DNA from: Nitrosomonas aestuarii | GTDB lineage: Bacteria > Pseudomonadota > Gammaproteobacteria > Burkholderiales > Nitrosomonadaceae | Length of the DNA: 64,000 bases | Direction of reading: 5' to 3' | Assembly: GCF_003046585.1 (NCBI RefSeq) | Contig: NZ_QAAE01000005.1 | Location: 62,001-126,000, forward strand | Shown: in pieces, positions 29,818-38,955 of the stretch | How positions within the stretch are numbered: the stretch's first letter is position 1 | Layout: each line of letters starts with the position of its first letter | Translations under genes and position numbers: made by a program | The notes under the pieces: generated by a model | What the model was told of the DNA's origin: nothing | Database searches by the model: none | Seen by the model: the letters and a program-made list of their open reading frames with translations, nothing else

Positions 29818-30755
29818 CTGCCAAACAATTTGGCCCGAATAGTCACGTTAACACTGAAAGACTGCCCGTATCAGTTGTAATTGTCAACCACAATGCGGGC
29901 GCGATATTGGCAGACTGCGTTGCGCGTGTATATGATACAGTTAAAGAAGTTATTATTGCTGACAATGCATCAACAGATTCCAGTCTTTCGGGATTAACCA
30001 CCCGGTTTCCTGTAGAATCCCGTATGAAACTGATAGCAACCGGTTCGAATCTGGGATTTGCCGCAGGTTGCAATATCGGCCTTGCCGCATCAACAGCACC
30101 CTATATTCTGTTTCTCAATCCGGATTGTCTACCCGAAAAGCAATCACTGCGCCGCATGGTTCAGGTACTTGAGCGGGATCCGCAGATTGGCATGACGGGC
30201 GGATATTTAATCAATCCGGACGGTACCGAACAAGGCGGCGGACGACGCGCCATTCCGACGCCGTGGCGCGCATTTGTCCGCGCTTCCGGACTTTATCGTT
30301 TAAATAAATACTGGCCACAATTTTTTTTCGACTTTCATCTGCATCGACAGCCATTACCACGGACACCTGTTGAGGTAGAAGCCATTTCCGGCGCGCTGAT
30401 GCTAATTCGACGCACCGCAATTGACAATGTCGGAAGCTGGGATGAGGGTTATTTTCTGCACTGTGAAGATCTTGATCTGTGCATGCGATTCCGACAACAG
30501 GGCTGGAAAATTTTTTTTGTCCCGGACGCGCCGGTTATTCATCATCAAGGAACCTGCAGCCGTGCACGACCCTTTTTTGTAGCCTGGCACAAGCATAAAG
30601 GCATGCTGCGCTTCTATCGAAAATTTTTTCGAAACAACTACCCGGTTTTGTTATCAGGCGTGATTGCATGCGGCATATGGTTACGACTAAGCCTCACTTT
30701 ATTATTTTACTCGACGCGACATCTCTATAAATTGTTAAAATTCAAGAATGGATAA
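29814..30755 (+). CDS. Glycosyltransferase family 2, rhamnosyltransferase-like
   Basis: A 313-residue GT2 enzyme. I start it at the ATG at 29814, which gives an ATGA overlap with the preceding stop. The frame is open from 29760, but that start would overlap the neighbour by 58 bases. Motifs are VSVVIVNHNAGAIL, NLGFAAGCNIGL, LFLNPDCLPE, SGALMLIRRTAI and YFLHCEDLDLCMRFRQQGW. A C-terminal hydrophobic helix (VLLSGVIACGIWLRLSLTLL) anchors it. It resembles the preceding glycosyltransferase and may be an old duplicate of it. Confidence 0.86.
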   Translation: MTAKQFGPNSHVNTERLPVSVVIVNHNAGAILADCVARVYDTVKEVIIADNASTDSSLSGLTTRFPVESRMKLIATGSNLGFAAGCNIGLAASTAPYILFLNPDCLPEKQSLRRMVQVLERDPQIGMTGGYLINPDGTEQGGGRRAIPTPWRAFVRASGLYRLNKYWPQFFFDFHLHRQPLPRTPVEVEAISGALMLIRRTAIDNVGSWDEGYFLHCEDLDLCMRFRQQGWKIFFVPDAPVIHHQGTCSRARPFFVAWHKHKGMLRFYRKFFRNNYPVLLSGVIACGIWLRLSLTLLFYSTRHLYKLLKFKNG

Positions 30756-31620
30756 ACAACACGTCGGACTCCTGGGCGCAACCAGTCTGGTTGGAGGGTG
30801 CATACAACAGCAATTGCTGAACAAAAACTGGCGAATCACTGCGTTTTCCCGTAAGAAGATCAGAAACAGTCACACCCACATTACCTGGCTACAGCTTGGA
30901 ACAAAATTTCAGCCCATACCGCACACCAACAATAAGATTGTTATCTGGATATGTGCTGCGCCAATATGGGTTTTACCCGAATACTTTGATCTTCTGTTAA
31001 CTTATGGGATACAGCGGATCGTTATTCTGTCTTCAACCAGCCGCTTTACCAAAAATGTTTCGTCCGACCAAAATGAACAACATACCGCACAGTTGTTAAT
31101 AAAAAGTGAAGACCAGGTGCAAACATGGGCAAGAATCAATAATGTTGAGTGGATTATTTTAAGGCCCACCCTGATCTATGGTATGGGACGCGACAAAAAT
31201 ATTACTGAGATAGCACGCTTTATTCTTCGTTTTGGTTTTTTTCCGTTATTGGGTGCTGCTAAGGGCCTCAGACAACCCATTCACGCAACTGATGTCTCAA
31301 CAGCATGTATTCTTGCCCTGGAAGCTTTAAATTTGAAAAACTGTACCTATAATCTTACGGGTGGAGAGACACTCACTTACCGGGATATGGTCAAACGCAT
31401 TTTTTCAGCACTCAATAAAAAGCCACGTTTAATCCGGATTCCGCTCTGGCTGTTGCGGTTAATTATACCGATAATGAGGCGAATACCGCGCTATCGGCTC
31501 TGGACTGCAGCAATGGCTGAACGCATGAATCAGGATCTGGTATTTAATAGTTTAAACACTCAACAGGATCTTCATTTTTCGCCCGGATCGTTTGTTTTGT
31601 CTGCTAAAGATTTACCATGA
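30748..31620 (+). CDS. NAD-dependent epimerase/dehydratase family protein
   Basis: A 290-residue extended-SDR-like protein overlapping the previous gene by 8 bases. The Rossmann start GLLGATSLVGGCIQQ is followed by a shortened middle region (IVILSSTSRFTK, then WIILRPTLIYG) and the dehydratase tail LTGGETLTYRDMV. No clear YxxxK catalytic pair is visible in the segment where epimerases have it, so it may be an atypical reductase or a regulatory binder. It closes the run of glycan genes before the secretion operon. Confidence 0.75.
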   Translation: MDKQHVGLLGATSLVGGCIQQQLLNKNWRITAFSRKKIRNSHTHITWLQLGTKFQPIPHTNNKIVIWICAAPIWVLPEYFDLLLTYGIQRIVILSSTSRFTKNVSSDQNEQHTAQLLIKSEDQVQTWARINNVEWIILRPTLIYGMGRDKNITEIARFILRFGFFPLLGAAKGLRQPIHATDVSTACILALEALNLKNCTYNLTGGETLTYRDMVKRIFSALNKKPRLIRIPLWLLRLIIPIMRRIPRYRLWTAAMAERMNQDLVFNSLNTQQDLHFSPGSFVLSAKDLP

Positions 31621-31707
31621 AAACAAATTGTTTTTAAATCCTCGCGCTTACATTGCCAAACCCATTTTCATAGAACGATCTTTATTTTTGCATATAATCT
31701 TTAATGA

Positions 31708-33501
31708 ATGAAACCAATATTTAAAGCCCCAAAGAATGAAATCACGGAAGTTTTAGTCAGTTTCAAAAAGGCTTTCAACACCATCGGTGTTTTCAGCGCT
31801 GTAATTAATGCTTTGATGCTCATGCCTGCCATTTACATGTTGCAACTTTATGACAGCGTTTTAACGAGCCGCAATGAAATGACGCTGCTGATGCTGACAT
31901 TAATCGTCATAGGTGCCTATATTTTTCTGGGTGCACTAGAATATATCCGCAGTTTTGTCTTGATCCGTGTCGGCGCAAAGCTCGACATGAAATTAAACAA
32001 ACGCGTTTATACCGCTGCTTTTGAGCAAAGCCTGAAGCAGAATGAAGGTAATGCCGGTCAGGCATTGAAAGACCTGACCAGTATCCGCCAATTCATGACC
32101 GGCAATGCTTTATTCGCATTCTTCGACGCACCCTGGTTTCCAATCTATATATTTGTTATTTTCATGTTCCATCCCTGGCTGGGGATATTCGCTTTATGCG
32201 GCACCACGGTTCTCATTATTTTGGCGTATATCAATGAGAAAGTATCCCGCAAACCACTGGATGAAGCCAATTCCATGGCAGTGGTTTCAACCAATATGGC
32301 ATCCAATAATTTGCGCAATGCTGAGGTTATTGAAGCCATGGGAATGCTGCCCAATCTGCAAGCACGCTGGGACAAACCCCATAGCCGTTTCCTCAATTTA
32401 CAAGCGGAAGCCAGTGAAAAATCCAGCGTGGTTACAGCCATATCCAAATCAAGCACCGTGGCACTGCAATCATTGATGCTGGGCTTGGGCGCATTACTGG
32501 TATTGGAAAACCTGATTTCTCCGGGCATGATGATTGCCGCATCGATTTTAATGGGCAGGGCCATTGCGCCGGTTCAGTTATTAATCAGCGTATGGAAACA
32601 ATTTGGCAGCACCCGCAGCGCATACGAACGACTCACGAAATTGCTGGAACAAAATCCCGCCCGCAAACCTGGGATGGCGCTACCGAAGCCTACTGGCATT
32701 ATCACAGTTGAAAATGTTACAGCCGCACCGCCCGGTTCGCGCGTGCCTGTAATCAAAGGGCTGAACTTCTCTGTTTCAGCCGGTGAAGTATTAGGCATTA
32801 TCGGCCCTAGCGGTTCCGGGAAATCCACATTAGCGCGCCTTCTGGTTGGTGTATGGCCTGCTGCATCCGGGAAGGTACGTCTGGACGGCGCCGATGTTTA
32901 TCTGTGGAACAAGGATGAACTGGGACCTCATATCGGCTATCTACCTCAGGATATCGAACTGTTCAGCGGTTCCGTTTCTGAAAACATTGCGCGCTTTGGT
33001 GAAATTGAATCCGAGAAAGTCATTCTTGCCGCCCAACGCGCAGGTGTTCACCAGATGATTCTGAATATGCCAGCGGGTTATGACACTAAACTGGGTGATG
33101 GTGGCGCAGGACTTTCAGGCGGTCAAAAACAACGCCTTGGCCTTGCGCGCGCCATGTATGATGATCCAGCTTTAATTGTTCTGGATGAACCCAATTCCAA
33201 TCTTGATGAAATTGGCGAACAGGCGTTGTTGACTGCGTTGATTGACTTGCGCAAACGCGGTAAAACAATTGTCCTGATTACCCACCGTAGCAGTATTATC
33301 AGCGTCACCAATAAATTATTGCTACTGCATGAGGGTATGGCAAAACTGTTCGGTCCAACCGAGAAAGTGCTGACTGAATTGCAAAAACAACAGCAAAAGC
33401 AGCAACAGGGACAATCTGTTAAACAAACGCAGGAAGCACCCGTTCCCCAAGCACAACAAAAGCCAATACAGACTGTCAATGTCTTTGACCCAGAAACTTG
33501 A
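31708..33501 (+). CDS. Type I secretion ABC transporter (PrtD/LapB-type, no peptidase domain)
   Basis: A 597-residue fused permease/ATPase. About six membrane helices (residues 20-300) precede an ATPase with Walker A GPSGSGKST, signature LSGGQKQRLGLAR and Walker B LIVLDEPNSNLD. There is no N-terminal C39 peptidase, so it belongs to the PrtD/RsaD group that exports RTX and S-layer proteins with C-terminal signals. The last 45 residues are unusually rich in Gln and Pro. A TATAAT at 31693-31698 lies 10 bases before the ATG, too close for a typical leader. It forms an operon with the two next genes. Confidence 0.93.
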   Translation: MKPIFKAPKNEITEVLVSFKKAFNTIGVFSAVINALMLMPAIYMLQLYDSVLTSRNEMTLLMLTLIVIGAYIFLGALEYIRSFVLIRVGAKLDMKLNKRVYTAAFEQSLKQNEGNAGQALKDLTSIRQFMTGNALFAFFDAPWFPIYIFVIFMFHPWLGIFALCGTTVLIILAYINEKVSRKPLDEANSMAVVSTNMASNNLRNAEVIEAMGMLPNLQARWDKPHSRFLNLQAEASEKSSVVTAISKSSTVALQSLMLGLGALLVLENLISPGMMIAASILMGRAIAPVQLLISVWKQFGSTRSAYERLTKLLEQNPARKPGMALPKPTGIITVENVTAAPPGSRVPVIKGLNFSVSAGEVLGIIGPSGSGKSTLARLLVGVWPAASGKVRLDGADVYLWNKDELGPHIGYLPQDIELFSGSVSENIARFGEIESEKVILAAQRAGVHQMILNMPAGYDTKLGDGGAGLSGGQKQRLGLARAMYDDPALIVLDEPNSNLDEIGEQALLTALIDLRKRGKTIVLITHRSSIISVTNKLLLLHEGMAKLFGPTEKVLTELQKQQQKQQQGQSVKQTQEAPVPQAQQKPIQTVNVFDPET

Positions 33502-33563
33502 GCTACTATACAACACACTTCAAATTCGCATCAAAATGACACAAGCACTCAACAGGAACAATT

Positions 33564-34916
33564 ATGAAGTTGCAAGCAGAAAATAACGCAATCAAGTCCA
33601 AGCTTGCACCAACCGATCAATCATCTGAGGTTAAGACTGATGAAACAGTACATGCCAGGCTTGGCTGGTGGATTGTACTGGTCGGTGTAGGAGGGTTTGT
33701 TTTATGGGCGTTCTTTGCACCATTGGATAAGGGTGTGCCATTATCTGGTACAGTCACAGTGGACACCAACCGCAAAGCTGTGCAACATCGCACTGGCGGA
33801 ATTATCGATGAGATTTATGTCAAGGAAGGCGATCACGTAGAAGCCGGCCAGGTGCTGGCGCGTATGAATGATGTTCAAGTCATGGCGCAAGCGGAAATAA
33901 CACGCGCACAACTCATTACTGCACGCACCATGCAAGCGCGTCTGATCGCAGAACGCGATGAAAAAAACGTCATCCAATACCCGGATAATTTACTTGCTGC
34001 TCAGGATGATCCTCGCATCAGCAATAACATCTTGACGCAAAATCAATTGTTTAATTCACGTCAACTTGCCATGCAGCATGAAATGGCCGCGCTGGATGAA
34101 AATGTCGCGGGTTTGACAGTCCAACTCCGTGGCCTCGAAGCTTCCAGAAGCAGCAAAAAACAACAACTTGTATTTCTACAAGAACAACTGACCAGTTTGC
34201 GGGAACTAGCCAAAGACGGTTTTGTACCGCGTAACCGAGTGCTTGATCTGGAACGCACCCATGTGCAGTTAAATGGTGAAATCTCTGCTGAAACGGGTGA
34301 AATCGGGCGTATTCAACGCCAGATAGCCGAATTAAAACAGCGACGGATACAGCGTTTCCAGGAGCATCAAAAAGAAGTGCGTCAGCAGCTATCCGATATT
34401 CAACGCGAAGTAGATTCACTCAGCAGCCAGCTCATCGGGCAGGAATTTGAACTGGCCAATGTGCTGGTAAAAGCACCTGTTGAAGGTATTGTTGTCGGCA
34501 TGAACGTTTTCACGCAAGGCGGTGTTATTTCACCAGGATTTCGTTTAATGGATATCGTACCCAGTGATGATCCTTTGATGATTACTGGACGTGTACCAGT
34601 GCATTTGATCGACAAGGTACACCCCGGCCTTCATGTCGATCTGATTTTCTCAGCTTTTAATCAGAACATAACACCCAATATACCGGGTGAGGTTCTGCAG
34701 GTCTCTGCAGACAGACTTACCGATGAACGTACAGAAGAGCCTTATTATCAGTTAAGAGTCAGAGTGACTCCAGAAGGAATGCAACTACTTACCCACCATC
34801 AAGTGCGGGCGGGGATGCCTGTTGAGATTTTTGTTAAAACAGGCGAACGTTCTCTGATGAATTATCTGTTCAAGCCAATTCTTGACCGCCTCCACGCATC
34901 TATGAGTGAAGAATAA
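33564..34916 (+). CDS. Type I secretion periplasmic adaptor, HlyD family
   Basis: A 450-residue membrane-fusion protein. One N-terminal membrane helix (LGWWIVLVGVGGFVLWAFF) is followed by a biotinyl-lipoyl half (AVQHRTGGIIDEIYVKEGD), a long coiled-coil hairpin (about 100-280), and a closing lipoyl half (VKAPVEGIVVGM). It bridges the ABC protein in the inner membrane and TolC in the outer membrane. It lies 62 bases after the ABC gene and abuts the tolC-like gene. Confidence 0.94.
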   Translation: MKLQAENNAIKSKLAPTDQSSEVKTDETVHARLGWWIVLVGVGGFVLWAFFAPLDKGVPLSGTVTVDTNRKAVQHRTGGIIDEIYVKEGDHVEAGQVLARMNDVQVMAQAEITRAQLITARTMQARLIAERDEKNVIQYPDNLLAAQDDPRISNNILTQNQLFNSRQLAMQHEMAALDENVAGLTVQLRGLEASRSSKKQQLVFLQEQLTSLRELAKDGFVPRNRVLDLERTHVQLNGEISAETGEIGRIQRQIAELKQRRIQRFQEHQKEVRQQLSDIQREVDSLSSQLIGQEFELANVLVKAPVEGIVVGMNVFTQGGVISPGFRLMDIVPSDDPLMITGRVPVHLIDKVHPGLHVDLIFSAFNQNITPNIPGEVLQVSADRLTDERTEEPYYQLRVRVTPEGMQLLTHHQVRAGMPVEIFVKTGERSLMNYLFKPILDRLHASMSEE

Positions 34917-36263
34917 ATGGCATTTACACGCATTTGTCACAAAACAGCATCCGTATTGTTATTCTCCGTCCTGATCAATTCTGCGCAGGCATTGAGTCTT
35001 CTGGATGCTTACGAGTCCGCACTGGAACATGACCCGGTCTATCGATCGGCCATACATGAAAATGAGGCCGGACAACAAACTGAAGCAATCAACTTTGCCG
35101 GTTTGCTGCCTAATTTATCCATCACTCATACACAAAGCGAAAATACGGGTACACGCACATTTTCGGGCCAACCATCAGCTCCTTTAAATTTTAGCAGTCA
35201 GGTAAGTTCGCTGTCTTTACGCCAACCACTACTGAATATGGAAGCCGTGGCAAGCTATCGTCAGGGCCAAGCCGATGCGAATTCCAGTCGTGCCAGGTTT
35301 TCCGGACAAAGCCAACAGCTTGTCGTCCGATTGGTTGAAGCTTATTTCGAAACATTGTTGGCACAAGACCATCTGAAGTTTGCGCAAACGCAACTGGATT
35401 CGCTTGAAGAACTCAAAAATGTCAATGAGCAGATGTTGCTAAGAGGCGAAGGCACCACAACCGACGTACTGGAAACACAATCCAAACATGCACTGGCGCA
35501 AGCACGTATCATCGAAGCGCAAGACGAGCTCGATGTTGCACAACTGAAGCTTGAATCCATCACTGGCAGACAATTCACACAATTACATCGATTGTCAGAC
35601 TATTTTCAGGTAAATACAATCCATTTGCCTGATTTTGAAGACTGGCGGGCCCTCGCCCTTGATCGCAATGCCGAACTGGTGACACAAAGGCACATTCTCC
35701 GATCCAGCAAGGAAGAAATACGTAAAAGCCACGCAGGCCATGCGCCACGCGTGGATCTTGTGGCCAGCATCAGTAGAAACAAGTCTGCATCATTTGTTAC
35801 TGCCAATCAAGATGTTGAACTGGCTTCAATTGGCGTAGAAGTCAATTTGCCTCTGTACGCTGGTGGTCGCGTGAATGCCATCACCAGCCAGGCAAAAGCC
35901 AATTACGCGCGCGCTGAAGCCGATCTGGACGCAATGACAGACCAGGCACTGGTCGAGCTACGCAAACAATACCAGCTTGTAATCAGTAGTGTTCGACGCA
36001 TAGAATCTTTAGAGCTAGCTGTAAAATCAGCGAAATTGCTGGTACATGCTACCAAGAAAAGTATACAAGGCGGAATTCGTATCAATCTGGACCTGCTGGA
36101 TGCGCAGCAGCAATTGTTTCAGTCTCAACTACACCTGGCAGAAGCAAAGTATAATTTCCTGCTTGCATACCTGCGATTAAACTTGACCGCAGGTACGCTG
36201 GTACTCGAAGACTTGAGAAAAATCGCCTCTTATTTCATACCCGGCAATTCTTTAACTGAATAA
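34917..36263 (+). CDS. TolC-family outer-membrane channel of the type I system
   Basis: A 448-residue outer-membrane efflux protein with a signal peptide ending near SAQA. Two internally repeated halves of the OEP family are visible (LLDAYESALEHDPVYRSA at the front; LVELRKQYQLVISSVRRIE and INLDLLDAQQQLFQSQ in the second half). Its ATG follows directly on the hlyD stop (TAAATG), so the three exporter genes are co-transcribed. Its end meets the end of the small minus-strand gene with no gap. Confidence 0.93.
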   Translation: MAFTRICHKTASVLLFSVLINSAQALSLLDAYESALEHDPVYRSAIHENEAGQQTEAINFAGLLPNLSITHTQSENTGTRTFSGQPSAPLNFSSQVSSLSLRQPLLNMEAVASYRQGQADANSSRARFSGQSQQLVVRLVEAYFETLLAQDHLKFAQTQLDSLEELKNVNEQMLLRGEGTTTDVLETQSKHALAQARIIEAQDELDVAQLKLESITGRQFTQLHRLSDYFQVNTIHLPDFEDWRALALDRNAELVTQRHILRSSKEEIRKSHAGHAPRVDLVASISRNKSASFVTANQDVELASIGVEVNLPLYAGGRVNAITSQAKANYARAEADLDAMTDQALVELRKQYQLVISSVRRIESLELAVKSAKLLVHATKKSIQGGIRINLDLLDAQQQLFQSQLHLAEAKYNFLLAYLRLNLTAGTLVLEDLRKIASYFIPGNSLTE

Positions 36264-36470
36264 TCAGTGTGTATCAACAGGCAATGCGTTTTTTAATGCA
36301 TTCTGGTAGGCCATTTTTGCAGTGCTTGCTATTGCCAGCCTCGCTTTCAATTGTGCGATCTCATTTTCTACAACACGCAAATTGGTGATTTGCGCCTTTG
36401 CTTCATCGCTGAGAGAAGACAGCAAATATTCGTGGCCATCAATCATTATCTTTTGTTCTGTATCAGTCAT
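36264..36470 (-). CDS. Small DUF6447-like protein beside the type I secretion genes
   Basis: A 68-residue soluble protein: IMIDGHEYLLSSLSDEAKAQI at the front, then a helical half with regularly spaced hydrophobic residues, suggesting a short coiled coil. It matches my memory of DUF6447, a family of small acidic proteins often encoded beside S-layer or type I secretion genes in proteobacteria. Function is not known. The gene is convergent with tolC and their stops abut exactly, which argues that both ends are real. Confidence 0.7.
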   Translation of the reverse strand: MTDTEQKIMIDGHEYLLSSLSDEAKAQITNLRVVENEIAQLKARLAIASTAKMAYQNALKNALPVDTH

Positions 36471-36528
36471 TTTTATCCTTAAGATTAATTTGTCGAAATA
36501 TTACAATTTATCATAATCAATCATAATG

Positions 36529-36996
36529 TTACACACCGGAGACAAGCTCAAGCAGATACAGCTCATAGCCAATTAAGAAACCGTAGCCTGATAGCAGCAT
36601 ATATTTCAGATGCCTGACCCTCATTTTGTAGAAAACCTTCACATTATGGTGAATTACCAACATGATCAGCGCCAAAGAGGTCAGTGCCATTTTAACTGCA
36701 ATAAATTTCTCTACGCTATCATCAATCAAAATTGCCATGAACCAGTTAAGTTCATCACCGCCTTGTGCAAGTATTTTTAATGTAAAAACCGCATCGCAAA
36801 TGCTCAAAACAAGAATACCCACAACACACAACATCAAACGATCGGTATAAAGGTCTACATAAGCAGCATTCCATCTTCCTTCACTGCTACGCCGTTCATC
36901 CATTCTTCTACCCTGCTTAATACCTAAATGATAGGCACAGAAAAACGGAACTTCTCGACGCCGATCCTGAACCCGCAAATCGTAAGTTATAGCCAT
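36529..36996 (-). CDS. Small integral membrane protein, DUF5658-like
   Basis: A 155-residue protein when started at ATG 36996, which has AGAGAGG nine bases upstream. An earlier start at 37026 lacks this. A charged N-terminus of about 50 residues (DRRREVPFF, RRMDERRSS) is followed by three membrane helices with the short motif DAVFTLKILAQGGDELNW that resembles DUF5658. No function is known to me. Confidence 0.65.
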   Translation of the reverse strand: MAITYDLRVQDRRREVPFFCAYHLGIKQGRRMDERRSSEGRWNAAYVDLYTDRLMLCVVGILVLSICDAVFTLKILAQGGDELNWFMAILIDDSVEKFIAVKMALTSLALIMLVIHHNVKVFYKMRVRHLKYMLLSGYGFLIGYELYLLELVSGV

Positions 36997-37359
36997 TTTT
37001 GATAACCTCTCTTCTATAAACTGCAAGTTTTAGCAAAATAGATGTATTAGAAATAGAATTGCGTTTTGCATCTATTATAACCTGTCACCTGCTGATTGAA
37101 TCTTCAATTTTCATTGACGATCTGGCCTGGATGCAACACCCGGTACGAAAAGATTGCCCTGCGGCGCGTCCTGAACGCGGGTTTTCACTTTATAAATTTC
37201 AATCTTTGAAAAATTTCGTCAAATCGACCTGACAGCCTACATCTGTTCATCCTATAAAGGTTTTGCGGCTTAGCAAATTGAACAACAGTACAATTGATTT
37301 TTATTTGCTGTAGAATTAAACGGGCCTATTTGAAGCTTATATCGCTTATTCCAAATCAC
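36997..37359. other. Spacer before lptE
   Basis: 363 bases that carry the leader of the DUF5658-like gene on one side and the promoter region of lptE-holA on the other. In many betaproteobacteria leuS stands directly upstream of lptE; it is absent here. I see no gene remnant. Confidence 0.4.
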
Positions 37360-37905
37360 ATGAATTCCAAACATTCCGTATTACCCCAGTTTTTTTATCT
37401 GACCATGCTGTTCATGCTGTTCTTGTTAACAGCCTGTGGATTCAAACTGCGCGGACAGATTTCAACCTTGCCGTTTGAAACGTTATACATTGCCGCGCCA
37501 CCTGGCCATACCATCGGATCGGACTTGAGACGCGCCGTTGACGCTACAACCACGACACAAATTGTTGACTCGATTGAAGAAGCTGAGGCTGTTTTACAGG
37601 TACTCAATGCAAGCAACGAAAGAAGAATTCTGTCGCTTTCTGGCGGCGGTCGTGTGCGTGAGTTTGAATTGATTTTCAAAATAACCACACGACTGGTTGA
37701 CAATAAAGGTATTGAGATAATGCCGCAAAATCAAATTACTCTGATGCGGATCCTGCCGTTTCTAGATGCACAAATCCTGGCGAAAGAAGCCGAAGAGCAG
37801 ATGCTGTATCAGGATATGCAGGCGGATGCCGTGCAGCAGATTATCTGGCGTTTATCAACTATTCGAGAGTCACAGGCAGAGTCGAATACTAATCCGGTCA
37901 ATTGA
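37360..37905 (+). CDS. lptE: LPS-assembly lipoprotein LptE
   Basis: A 181-residue lipoprotein when started at ATG 37360; the open frame extends to 37294 but that adds an unnatural N-terminus. The signal peptide ends in the lipobox LTAC with acylated Cys26, followed by GFKLRGQ, the hallmark start of LptE. It plugs the LptD barrel and inserts LPS into the outer membrane. holA follows 9 bases later, the common lptE-holA pairing. Confidence 0.9.
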   Translation: MNSKHSVLPQFFYLTMLFMLFLLTACGFKLRGQISTLPFETLYIAAPPGHTIGSDLRRAVDATTTTQIVDSIEEAEAVLQVLNASNERRILSLSGGGRVREFELIFKITTRLVDNKGIEIMPQNQITLMRILPFLDAQILAKEAEEQMLYQDMQADAVQQIIWRLSTIRESQAESNTNPVN

Positions 37906-37914
37906 TCATGAAAC

Positions 37915-38955
37915 ATGCGGATAAAAGCGGAACAACTTCATCAACAGCTGCATAGTCAACTCGCGCCGCTTTATACGATTTTTGGTCATGAGCCACTGCT
38001 CGTGATTGAAGCTGCCGATTTAATCCGTAAGTGCGCCCGCCAACAGGGCTTCAGCGAGCATGAAATTTTCACTGTCGATCATCACTTCCGCTGGTCTGAT
38101 ATCTTATATGCAGGCGGTAATCTTTCGCTGTTTGGCGATCGAAAAATACTCGATATTCGCATCCCATCTGGAAAACCCGGCAGAGAAGGCAGCAAAACAA
38201 TTGAATCTTATTGTCTGACGTTACCTCAGAATACCGTAACGCTGATTACATTGCCCAAAATGGACAAACAAAGCCAGTCAACCAAATGGTTCAAGGTAAT
38301 CGAACATACTGGGGTTATGGTGCCGATTTATCCGGTAACCCGCGCACAGTTGCCAGCATGGATCAAACAGCGCCTCGGATTACAACAACAAACTGCTGAT
38401 TCAAACAGCCTGCAATTTATAGCAGACAACGTTGAAGGCAACCTCCTGGCTGCCCACCATGAAGTCCAAAAGCTTGCACTGCTTTATCCGCAAGGTTCGC
38501 TGACTTTTGAGCAGGTTAAAAACGCGATTCTGGACGTGGCCCGCTACGATGTCTACCAATTATCCGAAGCCATGGCAGCCTTCGATCCAAATCGTTATAC
38601 CCGCATACTGACAGGTTTACAGGGTGAAGGTACTGCACCACCATTGATCCTTGCAGCATTGGCCGAACAAATTCGCCAGTTGATCTTTCTACGAAAGGGG
38701 CTGGATAGAGGTATACCGCCCGCGCAACTACTGAAATCAGCGCGCATATGGGGAGACCGACAAAAAACTGCTATCTCGGCAGCCAGGCGCATTTCGGTCG
38801 GGCGATTATTGCAAGGCCTCATTCATGCCGCAAAAATAGACCGGATCAATAAAGGCGCGCTAAAAGGAAATACGGCGGACATCTGGCATGAATTGCTGCA
38901 GCTGGGACTGAACATTATCTCAAGACAATCCATCGTTTCTAACAATCAACGTTAG
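37915..38955 (+). CDS. holA: DNA polymerase III delta subunit
   Basis: A 346-residue protein of the usual HolA length. The AAA+-like fold is recognisable from LYTIFGHEPLLVIEAADLIR, LSLFGDRKILDIRIPSGKPG and IKQRLGLQ...FIADNVEGNLLAAHHEVQKLALLYP. It opens the beta clamp within the clamp loader. The start at ATG 37915 is 9 bases after lptE, consistent with translational coupling. Confidence 0.93.
   Translation: MRIKAEQLHQQLHSQLAPLYTIFGHEPLLVIEAADLIRKCARQQGFSEHEIFTVDHHFRWSDILYAGGNLSLFGDRKILDIRIPSGKPGREGSKTIESYCLTLPQNTVTLITLPKMDKQSQSTKWFKVIEHTGVMVPIYPVTRAQLPAWIKQRLGLQQQTADSNSLQFIADNVEGNLLAAHHEVQKLALLYPQGSLTFEQVKNAILDVARYDVYQLSEAMAAFDPNRYTRILTGLQGEGTAPPLILAALAEQIRQLIFLRKGLDRGIPPAQLLKSARIWGDRQKTAISAARRISVGRLLQGLIHAAKIDRINKGALKGNTADIWHELLQLGLNIISRQSIVSNNQR

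Noticed and set aside
30748-31620. Reading the NAD-binding protein as a standard sugar epimerase
   Set aside because: The YxxxK pair cannot be placed confidently, so only the superfamily is claimed.
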